This document shows positions 53,415 to 60,755 of a stretch of DNA of 64,000 nucleotides, piece by piece. The notes beneath the pieces are model-generated. The model did no database searches. It saw only the letters and a program-made list of their open reading frames with translations, and was not told the origin of the DNA. This DNA is from CAXBMB01 sp052078155 (GTDB taxonomy: Bacteria > Pseudomonadota > Alphaproteobacteria > Kiloniellales > DSM-21159), in the NCBI GenBank assembly GCA_052078155.1, contig JBQJBP010000001.1:1922001-1986000 (forward strand), written 5' to 3'. Numbering within the stretch: position 1 is the stretch's first letter; each line of letters begins with the position of its first letter. The translations under genes and the position numbers were made by a program.

Positions 53415-53605
53415 GAAACACCTACATGACTAAAAGTGATTTTTTATTCAGGTTTTTAGCAGAATACCCGTACCAATGAACAAGTTAATTACTTTTTCGA
53501 ATTAACTGGTGAAAAATGACCCTTTTTCTTTCCTTAGATCCTGCGCCACCATATCGGCCCTGAAGTTCTGTCTCTTCCCGCTCCTTTTCCGCAAAGTCCC
53601 CCGCC

Positions 53606-54274
53606 ATGATGCACAGCGATTCTTCTGCCTCAGTTGCCAAAGACAAACTCTCCGTCAAAACCTGGATGTCCGACCATCCTGATACGGAAAAGGTTGCGGG
53701 CTTTGTCCCGGGACCCGGCATTCAAAAACTGGATCTGCACTTTGACCTGGCGCGCCTGCAACAAGATTTGAGTGAGGTTCTGACCCGCACCTCTTATCAG
53801 GGCGACATGCAGGATGAAGGCTTCGCAGCGCTGCCCATGACCCGCCGCCCCAGGGTTGAGCAGGCCAGCGCCAACGATCTTTCCGGCCGTTACTGGCTGC
53901 GCGCTGATGACCGCTATGTGGAAGAAGCCATGGAAGAATTGGTGGATGAAGCTGCCTTTTCTGAACTGGATCCGATTTTTTCAGGCACCTACTTTGAAGA
54001 GGTTCATAAAGCCCTTACGGCCCGCTTTACCATTGGCCGGGTGCGCATCCTGTCCAAGGGCCTCTACAACTGCAACTCCTGGCATCGGGATCCGGAACCA
54101 CGCCTGCACATCCCCATTCACAGCAATCCGGGTTCGTTGTTCATTGTGAACAACCACTGCACCCACCTGCCCGCTGACGGTTCCGTCTATTTCACCGATA
54201 CACGCGGCTATCACACCGCCCTCAATGGCGGTCTGCACCACCGGGTTCACCTTGTCGCCGCCCTCGTCCCCTAA
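53606..54274 (+). CDS. Aspartyl/asparaginyl beta-hydroxylase-like 2-oxoglutarate oxygenase
   Basis: A 222-residue protein of the Asp_Arg_Hydrox fold, a double-stranded beta-helix using Fe(II) and 2-oxoglutarate. The iron site pattern is visible: His160 in WHRDPEPRLHIPI, the 2OG-binding Arg and His in PRLH, then His203 in GYHTALNGGLHHRVHLV. Such proteins hydroxylate Asp, Asn, Arg or Pro residues or free amino acids. The N-terminal 70 residues are variable. It is divergent from a LysR gene, which probably regulates it. The substrate is unknown. Confidence 0.78.
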   Translation: MMHSDSSASVAKDKLSVKTWMSDHPDTEKVAGFVPGPGIQKLDLHFDLARLQQDLSEVLTRTSYQGDMQDEGFAALPMTRRPRVEQASANDLSGRYWLRADDRYVEEAMEELVDEAAFSELDPIFSGTYFEEVHKALTARFTIGRVRILSKGLYNCNSWHRDPEPRLHIPIHSNPGSLFIVNNHCTHLPADGSVYFTDTRGYHTALNGGLHHRVHLVAALVP

Positions 54275-54391
54275 CCAGGCGAAAAGGCGACACCTGCCTT
54301 TTGAAAACCTTCCTGAGAGACATTTGCGATAGCTTGTTCGTCACGCAAAAGTCTTATTCATGTTTTCAATTGAAGTGCAGCAGAGTTCCCA

Positions 54392-54519
54392 CTAGAGCAT
54401 GATCGGGAAAGCCGGAAGCGCAGAGCGCTTCAACTCAATCGGTGCCCCATACTCTAAAAACAGTCTCACGCTCTAAGTGTAATCACGTCGTGTGTCCACT
54501 TAAGCCGATTTGACTCTCG
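54392..54519 (+). repeat. Dispersed modular intergenic repeat, copy 6
   Basis: Module 1 is a perfect palindrome GAAGCGCAGAGCGCTTC (54415-54431) preceded by AGAGCATGATCGGGAAAGCC. Module 2 is reduced to ACTCTAAAAACAG. Module 3 is complete: TCACGCTCTAAGTGTAATCACGTCGTG, then GTCCACTTAAGCCGATTTGACTC. It ends about 35 bases before the threonine aldolase start. Confidence 0.75.
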
Positions 54520-54554
54520 AGTCGGAAGCCCCATCAATCGGAGTGCGAAGCCCT

Positions 54555-55619
54555 ATGTATGCCCAAATGGACAAACAGCGCGCCCATGCCCCCAGCGCGC
54601 ACCTTGTAGACCTGCGCAGTGACACCGTTACCCGCCCCAGTGAGGGCATGCGTCAGGCCATGGCCACTGCCGAGGTTGGCGACGATGTCTATGGGGAGGA
54701 CCCGACACTCAATCGCCTGGAAGCCGTGCTGGCCGAACGCTCCGGCAAAGAAGCTGGGCTTTTCCTGCCCAGCGGCAGTCAAAGCAATCTCATTGCCCTG
54801 CTCAGTCACTGTAACAGAGGCCAAGAGTATCTGGCCGGTACCCCCTATCACATCTTTTCAGCTGAAGCCGGCGGAGCGGCTGTTCTGGGAGGCATCTCCC
54901 CCTGGCCTCTGACACCCAACGAGACCGGCGGTCTGTCAGTGGATCAGGTGCTGGGGGCCATCAAGCCGGATGATCCACACAGCGCCATCACCAAGCTTCT
55001 CAGCCTGGAAAACACCGTTTCGGGTCAGGTTCAGCCCCAGGACGAGATTGTGGCCCTGGCCGAGGCGGCAAAGTCAGCTGGTCTGAGCGTCCATCTGGAT
55101 GGGGCACGGCTGTTCAACGCCGCTGTGGCACAAAACCTGTCACTGGAAATCCTCTGCGCCCCCGTGGACACGGTTTCACTTTGCCTGTCCAAGGGTCTGG
55201 GCGCCCCGGTAGGGTCCGTCCTTGTCGGTCCCAAAGACTTCATCCATCTGGCCCGACGCAACCGCAAGCTGGTGGGCGGCGGCATGCGCCAGGCGGGCAT
55301 TCTGGGGGCCGCCTGCCTCTATGCTCTGGAGCACAACGTTGACCGTCTGGCCGACGATCACGCCAATGCCCAGTTCCTGGCGGACGAGCTGAGCAAGATC
55401 CCTCAGATCCGGCTGGGCAGTGCCACTGCAGCCACCAACATGCTCTTCATGGGCACCAGTGATCCCGCCGACCTGATCCCGCTTTGCCGCCATCTGGGCG
55501 AAAAGGGCTTTGTCCTGGGTTTGCAGGAACCTTTCACCCGGGTGGTGGTTCACCTGGATGTCACCCGGGAAGACCTGCAGCAGATGGTTGATCTGGTGGC
55601 CGCCTACTTCCGAAACTGA
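54555..55619 (+). CDS. ltaE: Low-specificity L-threonine aldolase
   Basis: PLP enzyme that splits threonine/allo-threonine into glycine and acetaldehyde; 354 residues. The opening is LVDLRSDTVTRPSEGMRQAM, then GDDVYGEDPTLNRLEAVLAE, the typical start. The active lysine is in LSKGLGAPVGSVL (about residue 214), and the substrate/PLP loop HLDGARLFNAAVA carries the Asp for the pyridine nitrogen. The ATG at 54555 with GGAGTG nine bases upstream is chosen; earlier in-frame starts run into the repeat. A terminator at 55770-55800 lies downstream. No glycine-cleavage or serine genes are adjacent. Confidence 0.93.
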   Translation: MYAQMDKQRAHAPSAHLVDLRSDTVTRPSEGMRQAMATAEVGDDVYGEDPTLNRLEAVLAERSGKEAGLFLPSGSQSNLIALLSHCNRGQEYLAGTPYHIFSAEAGGAAVLGGISPWPLTPNETGGLSVDQVLGAIKPDDPHSAITKLLSLENTVSGQVQPQDEIVALAEAAKSAGLSVHLDGARLFNAAVAQNLSLEILCAPVDTVSLCLSKGLGAPVGSVLVGPKDFIHLARRNRKLVGGGMRQAGILGAACLYALEHNVDRLADDHANAQFLADELSKIPQIRLGSATAATNMLFMGTSDPADLIPLCRHLGEKGFVLGLQEPFTRVVVHLDVTREDLQQMVDLVAAYFRN

Positions 55620-55648
55620 CATTTGGACACCGTCTTTTCCGGCCAGAC

Positions 55649-55720
55649 TCTTTTCAACCTGTTAGAGGGTGAGTCCCGACAGAGGCGGAGCGCAAAGCGC
55701 TTCTAACTAAATCGATCATG
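55649..55720 (-). repeat. Dispersed modular intergenic repeat, inverted copy 7
   Basis: On the minus strand it reads GTTAGAAGCGCTTTGCGCTC (module 1), then GTCGGGACTCACCCTCTAAC and AGGTTGAAAAG (module 2), very close to copy 1. Module 3 is absent. Confidence 0.72.
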
Positions 55721-55769
55721 TTCTGGGCAGGAATGGTGAAGCAACATGCTTAAATCGTTCCGGTACAAG

Positions 55770-55800
55770 CAGGTCTGGGTAACACCAGGCCTGTTTTTTT
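55770..55800 (+). terminator. Terminator downstream of ltaE
   Basis: CAGGTCTGG (55770-55778) pairs with CCAGGCCTG (55785-55793, one wobble), followed by seven T. It is 150 bases past the ltaE stop, beyond the repeat copy. Confidence 0.85.
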
Positions 55801-55908
55801 CCTTTCAGTGGAAAATAACCTTGTACTGATCAAGACTTTGGAAGGTTTTTTCGCTATCCTGCTGAGCGATTCGGACGTCGCTGTGGCGACTCCAGCACGA
55901 GTGTGATC

Positions 55909-55976
55909 GATAGAGGCAGAAACAAAGACCGTTTCTGCCCCTGTTGTGAATCACCCTCTAACTCTTTGAAAAGAGG
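55909..55976 (+). repeat. Dispersed modular intergenic repeat, copy 8 (module 1 with altered palindrome)
   Basis: Arms GCAGAAAC (55916-55923) and GTTTCTGC (55931-55938) replace the GAAGCGC/GCGCTTC arms of other copies while keeping full pairing. CACCCTCTAACTCTTTGAAAAGAGG follows as module 2. It lies about 75 bases before the LysR gene. Confidence 0.7.
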
Positions 55977-56049
55977 CTTTATGGCCAAGTACCGAAAACA
56001 GACACCGAGTTTCGGAAAGGCCATAAGACCCTAGGGGTAAAGAAAAAAC

Positions 56050-56940
56050 ATGGATTGGGACAAGCTGCGAATATTTCATGCCGTCGCTGAGGCTGGCAGC
56101 TTCACCCATGCGGGGGAGCAACTCAATCTCAGTCAATCGGCGGTGAGCCGTCAGATCTCGGCCCTGGAAGACAGCCTGCGGGTACCGCTGTTTCATCGTC
56201 ACGCCCGCGGACTTATTCTGACAGAACAGGGCGAACTGCTTTATCGCACGGCCCACGAGGTTTTTGGCAAGCTGGCCATGACCGAGGCCTTGCTGACCGA
56301 AAGCAAAGACCGGCCCCGCGGTGTTCTGAAGGTCACAGCCACCGTTGCCTTCGGATCCACCTGGCTGGCACCGCGCATGCGCGAGTTTCTGGAGATCTAT
56401 CCGGACATCGAGATGCATCTGGTGCTTTCTGACAAGGAACTGGACCTGTCCATGCGCGAAGCCGATGTGGCCATCCGCATGTCCCCTCCCCGTCAGGCCG
56501 ACCTGATCCAGCGCCATATTCTGGCGGTGCATATGCACGCCTACGCCTCTACGGACTACATCAAACGCAATGGCCAGCCCCGCAGTGTGGAAGAGCTGGA
56601 TAACCATCCCATCGTGGTCTACGGCCAGGACACCCGTCCGCCTGTGCCTGATGTAAACTGGCTGCTGCGCATTGGCCGCAAAAGTAACCAGATGCGCAAG
56701 GCGGCCCTGACAGTCAACAACGTCTACGCCATCATGAAATCCGTCGCCAATGGCTGCGGTGTCGGCGCTCTGCCGGAATTTATGATTCAGAAAGGCAGCG
56801 ATCTGGTGCGGGTACTGCCCGATGAAGAAGGCCCACGCATCGATGCCTACTTCTGCTATCCAGAAGAACTGCGCGGCACCCGCCGGGTCGAAGTCTTCCG
56901 GGACTTCCTCTTGCGCAAAGTCGCAGAAGCCAAATTCTGA
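56050..56940 (+). CDS. LysR-family transcriptional regulator
   Basis: A 296-residue regulator. The helix-turn-helix is MDWDKLRIFHAVAEAGSFTHAGEQLNLSQSAVSRQISALEDSL, and the effector domain begins near residue 88 with GVLKVTATVAFGSTWLAPRM. The MDWDKLRIFHAVAEAGS opening is shared by a conserved group of alphaproteobacterial LysR proteins that often stand alone. The ATG is preceded by a GGGG-TAAAG purine-rich stretch. A terminator follows at 56979-57016. Its target cannot be told: ltaE upstream is on the same strand, and the next gene downstream is far away. Confidence 0.9.
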   Translation: MDWDKLRIFHAVAEAGSFTHAGEQLNLSQSAVSRQISALEDSLRVPLFHRHARGLILTEQGELLYRTAHEVFGKLAMTEALLTESKDRPRGVLKVTATVAFGSTWLAPRMREFLEIYPDIEMHLVLSDKELDLSMREADVAIRMSPPRQADLIQRHILAVHMHAYASTDYIKRNGQPRSVEELDNHPIVVYGQDTRPPVPDVNWLLRIGRKSNQMRKAALTVNNVYAIMKSVANGCGVGALPEFMIQKGSDLVRVLPDEEGPRIDAYFCYPEELRGTRRVEVFRDFLLRKVAEAKF

Positions 56941-56978
56941 GCTGACTGTCCCTCTCGGGACATCTCTTTCAGGAAATC

Positions 56979-57016
56979 AAAGGCCGCCTGGCAGTGCCCC
57001 GGCGGCCTTTTCTTTA
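56979..57016 (+). terminator. Rho-independent terminator of the LysR gene
   Basis: AAAGGCCGCC (56979-56988) pairs with GGCGGCCTTT (57001-57010), followed by TTCTTT. It is 39 bases after the stop. Confidence 0.9.
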
Positions 57017-57416
57017 TCCCGGTCGATAGAAGGTCTACAGATTAAGGACCTCAGATTTCTGCTCTCCCGCCCCGTCGGTTTCCCGGCGTCAGCCGCAGGG
57101 CACACCAATCAAGAGCAAAGGTCACGTATTAGGCAGCCCTCTGCCCCAAATCAGTCACAAGACAAATGGGCAGCGCGTCTTCTGTGCAACGCCTTTCCAG
57201 CACCACGAACTCACACCGGATTGCCTTTGGGTTGCCTCTCGATTCAAAAATATGACTTTTCAATCTGAAAAGAAAAGTCGTTCGTTTTCCCCTGATTTCA
57301 GGGCGATTCCAGCAAAAGAGGGATTTCGCGCAATAAAAAACCGTTTGTCAGAACGCTCGCTAATAATCTTTCAAAAACGGCTGATTATGGTGCATTATTG
57401 TCACAGAGGTGTAGCC

Positions 57417-57605
57417 ATGCAACAGTCGCATGGGTGCAATCCGACATTCGCGGTGGACATCAGGGACGCGAAGCACCAAATTCTTGCTCATGGATGTTGC
57501 ATCGCAGCATCCCCGGATCGTCGGCACCCTCCCTTTTGGCCGACTGATCCCCCGGGTACGCGAGCGCGCCTCCCGCGCAGCGTCTCCGACGTCTCCCAGA
57601 CGTGA
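57417..57605 (+). CDS. Possible small protein of 62 residues (unrecognised)
   Basis: An ATG at 57417 has a good ribosome site (GAGGTG five bases upstream) and opens a 62-codon frame that stops 18 bases before a strong terminator. The sequence has three Cys and several His in the first half (MQQSHGCNPTFAVDIRDA, then HGCCIAASPDRRH) and a Pro/Arg-rich end. It matches no family I know. Composition does not look clearly coding, and the same interval could instead be a small regulatory RNA. It is listed because signal spacing, frame and terminator agree. Confidence 0.3.
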   Translation: MQQSHGCNPTFAVDIRDAKHQILAHGCCIAASPDRRHPPFWPTDPPGTRARLPRSVSDVSQT

Positions 57606-57622
57606 AGCCTCCCTGTTCAACT

Positions 57623-57655
57623 TGCCCGGAAGTATATCTTCCGGGCATTTTTTTT
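57623..57655 (+). terminator. Strong terminator without an assigned gene
   Basis: TGCCCGGAAG (57623-57632) pairs perfectly with CTTCCGGGCA (57638-57647) around a five-base loop, followed by eight T. The minus strand lacks a T run, so it ends a rightward transcript. The nearest recognised rightward gene stops at 56940 and already has its own terminator. Confidence 0.92.
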
Positions 57656-57768
57656 GCCCGGACACAGAGAGTGCCCGGAGTCAGGGAGCAAACTTGATTG
57701 CTGGTTCAGGCCCCCGGATAGGAGTGGGTCGTCCCCTACAATCCAGTCGCGTGAGATGAGGGCACGTC

Positions 57769-57855
57769 GGGATGGCTTTAAACCGATATGGCTCTAAAGG
57801 ACAGATCACGGATCGGAAGCAGCCAGAAAGCGCTTCTGCCTGCCCCGGCCATACT
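57769..57855 (+). repeat. Dispersed modular intergenic repeat, degenerate copy 9
   Basis: GGCTTTAAACCGATATGGCTCTAAAG resembles the end of module 3 (CCACTTAAACCGATTTGACTCTAAG in copy 2). It is followed by GATCGGAAGC and AGAAAGCGCTTCTGCC, a module 1. Module order is therefore end-to-start, as if two copies had been joined. It lies just past the stop of the tandem SpoIIAA-like gene. Confidence 0.55.
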
Positions 57856-57864
57856 CTGGAGACG

Positions 57865-58605
57865 TCAGTGCTTTACCCAGTCAACAGCGCTGTCAAAATC
57901 ATCAGACGCAAAGACCTGGATTTCCCCCTTGATCAAAGCGGAAAAGAGATGGGCCAGGCGCGTGAACCACTGGGAATCGGTCACCAGAGCAATGCGCTTG
58001 AAGTCATGCAGGTGGGTCAGTCCCATCTTGCCGTCCTGGATCACGGCGCCCACCGTAAAGCCCAGGTAGTCATCTGATACCTTGAACAGCCCATTGAGGC
58101 TGTCGTGACGGGTCAGCTTCTCATTGACCAGAGGGATCAGGGTGTCCCTGTAATCATCTGCAGTGATGATGCCTTTCAAATGCAGCCCCAGCACATTAGA
58201 TGGCAGACCCTCCAGAATTTCGAATTCCCCGATCTTCCGGTCTTCGAGAGCAAGCCAGGCTTCAGCTTTGTCCTTGTCAGCCGACGCGAAATGATGGACC
58301 CGGGCTGCCGTAAAGTGATCGACGATGGACGGCATGATGGTCAGGGCGGCACTGTCGCCGACAATGGCCACCTTGGCGATCAGGTTGTGGTTATCGCTGA
58401 CCAGTTTCATGTGCTTCACAAAGCTGGAGAAGTCAGCCCACCCGGGAAACTGATCAGCTTCGATCATGATGGATGGCAGAGAATCCCGCTCATTGATGTA
58501 GCTGTTCAGAGCCTGCTTTGCCTGCTCAAAATCCCCTTGCGACAGGGGACCATCGGGACTCAGATGGATGTAGTTCTTGCTGTCGTTCACCTCGATCTTA
58601 AGCAT
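57865..58605 (-). CDS. Protein with two tandem SpoIIAA-like (STAS-type) domains
   Basis: A 246-residue cytoplasmic protein made of two similar halves. Each half has the SpoIIAA-like layout: an early strand (MLKIEVNDSKNYIHLSPDG; then FEILEGLPSNVLGLHLKG), a middle helix-strand and a late strand with an acidic, aromatic ending (VHHFASADKDKAEAWL; then EIQVFASDDFDSAVDWVKH). The SpoIIAA-like family (PF11964 type) binds hydrophobic ligands and has no proven role; most members have a single domain. The ATG at 58605 has GAGG eight bases upstream; a longer frame to 58674 is rejected. It has no operon partner. Confidence 0.75.
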   Translation of the reverse strand: MLKIEVNDSKNYIHLSPDGPLSQGDFEQAKQALNSYINERDSLPSIMIEADQFPGWADFSSFVKHMKLVSDNHNLIAKVAIVGDSAALTIMPSIVDHFTAARVHHFASADKDKAEAWLALEDRKIGEFEILEGLPSNVLGLHLKGIITADDYRDTLIPLVNEKLTRHDSLNGLFKVSDDYLGFTVGAVIQDGKMGLTHLHDFKRIALVTDSQWFTRLAHLFSALIKGEIQVFASDDFDSAVDWVKH

Positions 58606-58784
58606 TTGACCATCCTCTCGTCTGTTTGCTTCGCTTTGACCGAAAGACCCAAAAGGCTCCTCCGTTCCATCCAATAGATTCGCCGGGCCCCGCGCTGGCG
58701 CTCTGCGTGATACACCGACCCAACAGCCACTTCAGGTTGGCCTGATCCTGACCGAAGCTGCAAGAACCGGCAGTGAGCGGGTCT

Positions 58785-59573
58785 TCAGTCGCCAGTCTGG
58801 CTCAGCTGGTGGCGGAACAGCTGTCCGAAGCCTTCGAGTTCATCTCTGATACCCGCCCGCCTCAGGCAGCTCCAGAACTGCGCCTGGTTGGAGGTAATCA
58901 CCGGTTTGCCCGCCCGCTGCTCAATCTCTTCCACCACTTCCAGCGCACGGATCCCCCCACAGGAGAGGAAAATAGCCTCCGCCTCCGGCTGGTCGATGGC
59001 CAGCGCAAACTTAACCCAGTAATCAGGGGTCACCTGCCCGAACTCGATCCCTGTGGTCAGATTGAGCCCCTGGATGTCCAGGACCTGAAACCCTTTGCTC
59101 AGCAGAAACTCCGCTTCTGCCGTGTTGATTTCATCCAGATAAGGCGTTCCCACCACCAGCTTGCTGACCTGCAGTTCTCGTAAGGCATCCACGACCCCGC
59201 TCACCAGGCACATGGGCTGCGCCCAGGGCGCGCCCGCTTTGATTTCTGCAAAAATCCGCTCCTCCCCAATGACGATCGAGCCACTGGTGCAGCTGTAGCT
59301 GATGACATCGGGCTTTGTGTCTGGCTGAAGGCGGGCCGCTGCATCAGCCATATGGTCAATGTGGCGGGACAGGGTTTCGTTGGTAGTGTAGTCGTCTGTC
59401 TTAAGACGCGTGATGTGGACGGCCACGCCCTCGGGCACCATGTCATAGAAATCGGCCTCTCCGGCCAGGTCCGTGGACATCATGATAAACCCGAGACGGG
59501 CCCGGTGATGCCGACCCGCATCCAGTTCGGCTGGCCAGTCCTTTGATGTAACCTGCTGTCCGCTTTGAAACAT
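58785..59573 (-). CDS. Asp/Glu racemase superfamily protein (maleate isomerase / EutA-like)
   Basis: A 262-residue enzyme of the Asp/Glu racemase superfamily, nearest to maleate cis-trans isomerase, arylmalonate decarboxylase and the ectoine-utilisation protein EutA. The two active cysteines are in SYSCTSGSIVIGEERI and IFLSCGGIRALEVVEEI. RLGFIMMSTDLAGEADFYDMVP is the usual opening. The start overlaps the region just after the stop of the upstream M24 gene (AAGGACAG before the ATG), so the two form an operon. The reaction is not set by sequence; isomerisation of a dicarboxylate or hydantoin-like compound is possible. Confidence 0.82.
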   Translation of the reverse strand: MFQSGQQVTSKDWPAELDAGRHHRARLGFIMMSTDLAGEADFYDMVPEGVAVHITRLKTDDYTTNETLSRHIDHMADAAARLQPDTKPDVISYSCTSGSIVIGEERIFAEIKAGAPWAQPMCLVSGVVDALRELQVSKLVVGTPYLDEINTAEAEFLLSKGFQVLDIQGLNLTTGIEFGQVTPDYWVKFALAIDQPEAEAIFLSCGGIRALEVVEEIEQRAGKPVITSNQAQFWSCLRRAGIRDELEGFGQLFRHQLSQTGD

Positions 59574-59582
59574 GAGCTGTCC

Positions 59583-60728
59583 TTACAAAATCATTTCTTC
59601 CAGCGCTTTGGGATGCTGCGTGATCTGCTCATAGCCGTCTTCAGTGATCACAAAGCTGTCGCCCACCTGGGCACGGAAGTCCGACACCGCGACGGAACCG
59701 TCCACCGCCAGGACCATGCCGGGCTGCAGAACGGTCTGGTCTCCGGTCACCAGTTGCGGGGCTTCCAGGAAACTGAACCCTGTCCCCCGCCCACAGCGGA
59801 AGGGGTAATCAAATCCCGCCCCCTGTATGACCTCCGCATAGGCCTGGTGCACGGTCTCTGCAGTTACGCCCGGTTTCAAAGCCTCAAGCGCCGCCCGCTG
59901 GCTTTCAACAGCCACCCTGTAGATGTCGGCCTGCCGGGAATCCGGGACCTCACCGATCCAGAAAGTCCGGTCAAAACCCAGCTTGAACCGGTGAAAGTTC
60001 GTCATGCCGCAAAAACAGAGGAACACCGGCTCCCCCCGGCGCATGATGCGGGTGGTGGCGCGGTGGTGGGTTTTCACGATCTCCCGACCTGACGCCATGA
60101 TCTGCAGGAAGTGCGTGTTGGGAGACATAAGGGCGTCGTCGTAATGGGCCTCCAGCAGTTCGGCGGCCTTGCGGGTCCCGGCCTGGGAGGTTGCGATGGC
60201 CACTTCATATTCCGGAACACCATCCCCAATGGTTTCCCGGCCAGCCTGCATCATGGCCCCGGCCACTTCACCGGCATGGCGGGCCAGCTGAAGCTCTTCA
60301 GGTGATTTGATCATCCGCATCTGGGCCAGCACGGGGGTCACGTCTGCCAGCTGCTGCCGATCAAGGAGCTTATCAATGACTTCTCGCACCGGGGGCGGCA
60401 TATGGTGGGGCTCAATGGCAACCCTGGCGGCTGAGGACAAGGCACCGGGCAGTTCCGCCCGCCATTCCTCCCCGGCTCCATCGTTCCAGGCAGCAATGCG
60501 ATCCACCTGGGCCGTGGCCTCAGCACTGGCTGCATCAATGGTGGGGGTGATCAGCAGGGTTTCCCCGTCTCGCGGCACCAGAAGAAGCGTCGGTCGCCCA
60601 AACTCCATATGCAGATAGTCGTAATAGCCGGTGAGGTAATAGACGTTGTCGTCATCGGTGATGACCGCCACATCCAGACCCTTTTCACCAAGTAGCTGGC
60701 GCAACTGCGCCATTCGCTGAGTGAACAC
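59583..60728 (-). CDS. M24-fold (creatinase / ectoine hydrolase-like) hydrolase without metal ligands
   Basis: A 381-residue protein with the pita-bread fold of creatinase, prolidase and ectoine hydrolase. The N-terminal domain (LGEKGLDVAVITDDDNVYYLTGYY) is typical. In the catalytic domain the five metal-ligand positions of true aminopeptidases read Phe239, Gly251, Arg314, Asp343 and Gly356 in place of Asp, Asp, His, Glu and Glu. Creatinase and ectoine hydrolases likewise do without metal, so amide or amidine hydrolysis of a small compound is likely. It starts with GTG after GGAGGG and is followed directly by the racemase-like gene. In other bacteria M24 (DoeA/EutD) and EutA-like genes neighbour each other in ectoine breakdown. 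Confidence 0.83.
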   Translation of the reverse strand: MFTQRMAQLRQLLGEKGLDVAVITDDDNVYYLTGYYDYLHMEFGRPTLLLVPRDGETLLITPTIDAASAEATAQVDRIAAWNDGAGEEWRAELPGALSSAARVAIEPHHMPPPVREVIDKLLDRQQLADVTPVLAQMRMIKSPEELQLARHAGEVAGAMMQAGRETIGDGVPEYEVAIATSQAGTRKAAELLEAHYDDALMSPNTHFLQIMASGREIVKTHHRATTRIMRRGEPVFLCFCGMTNFHRFKLGFDRTFWIGEVPDSRQADIYRVAVESQRAALEALKPGVTAETVHQAYAEVIQGAGFDYPFRCGRGTGFSFLEAPQLVTGDQTVLQPGMVLAVDGSVAVSDFRAQVGDSFVITEDGYEQITQHPKALEEMIL

Positions 60729-60755
60729 GTCCCCTTGCCCTCCTTCACAAACCAG

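Larger units (their letters stand above)
55620..56049. other. Gene-free stretch between ltaE and a LysR gene
   Basis: 430 bases holding an inverted repeat copy (55649-55720), a terminator (55770-55800) and a direct repeat copy (55909-55976). Nothing else was recognised. Confidence 0.6.
57017..57864. other. 848-base stretch without a recognised gene, holding a strong unassigned terminator
   Basis: No known protein family or RNA was recognised. The centre is A+T-rich near 57245-57400, which suits a promoter, and the stretch contains the terminator at 57623-57655. The best small open frame before that terminator is 57417-57605. A repeat fragment lies at 57769-57855. A small RNA ending at 57655 is the main alternative. 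Confidence 0.5.
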
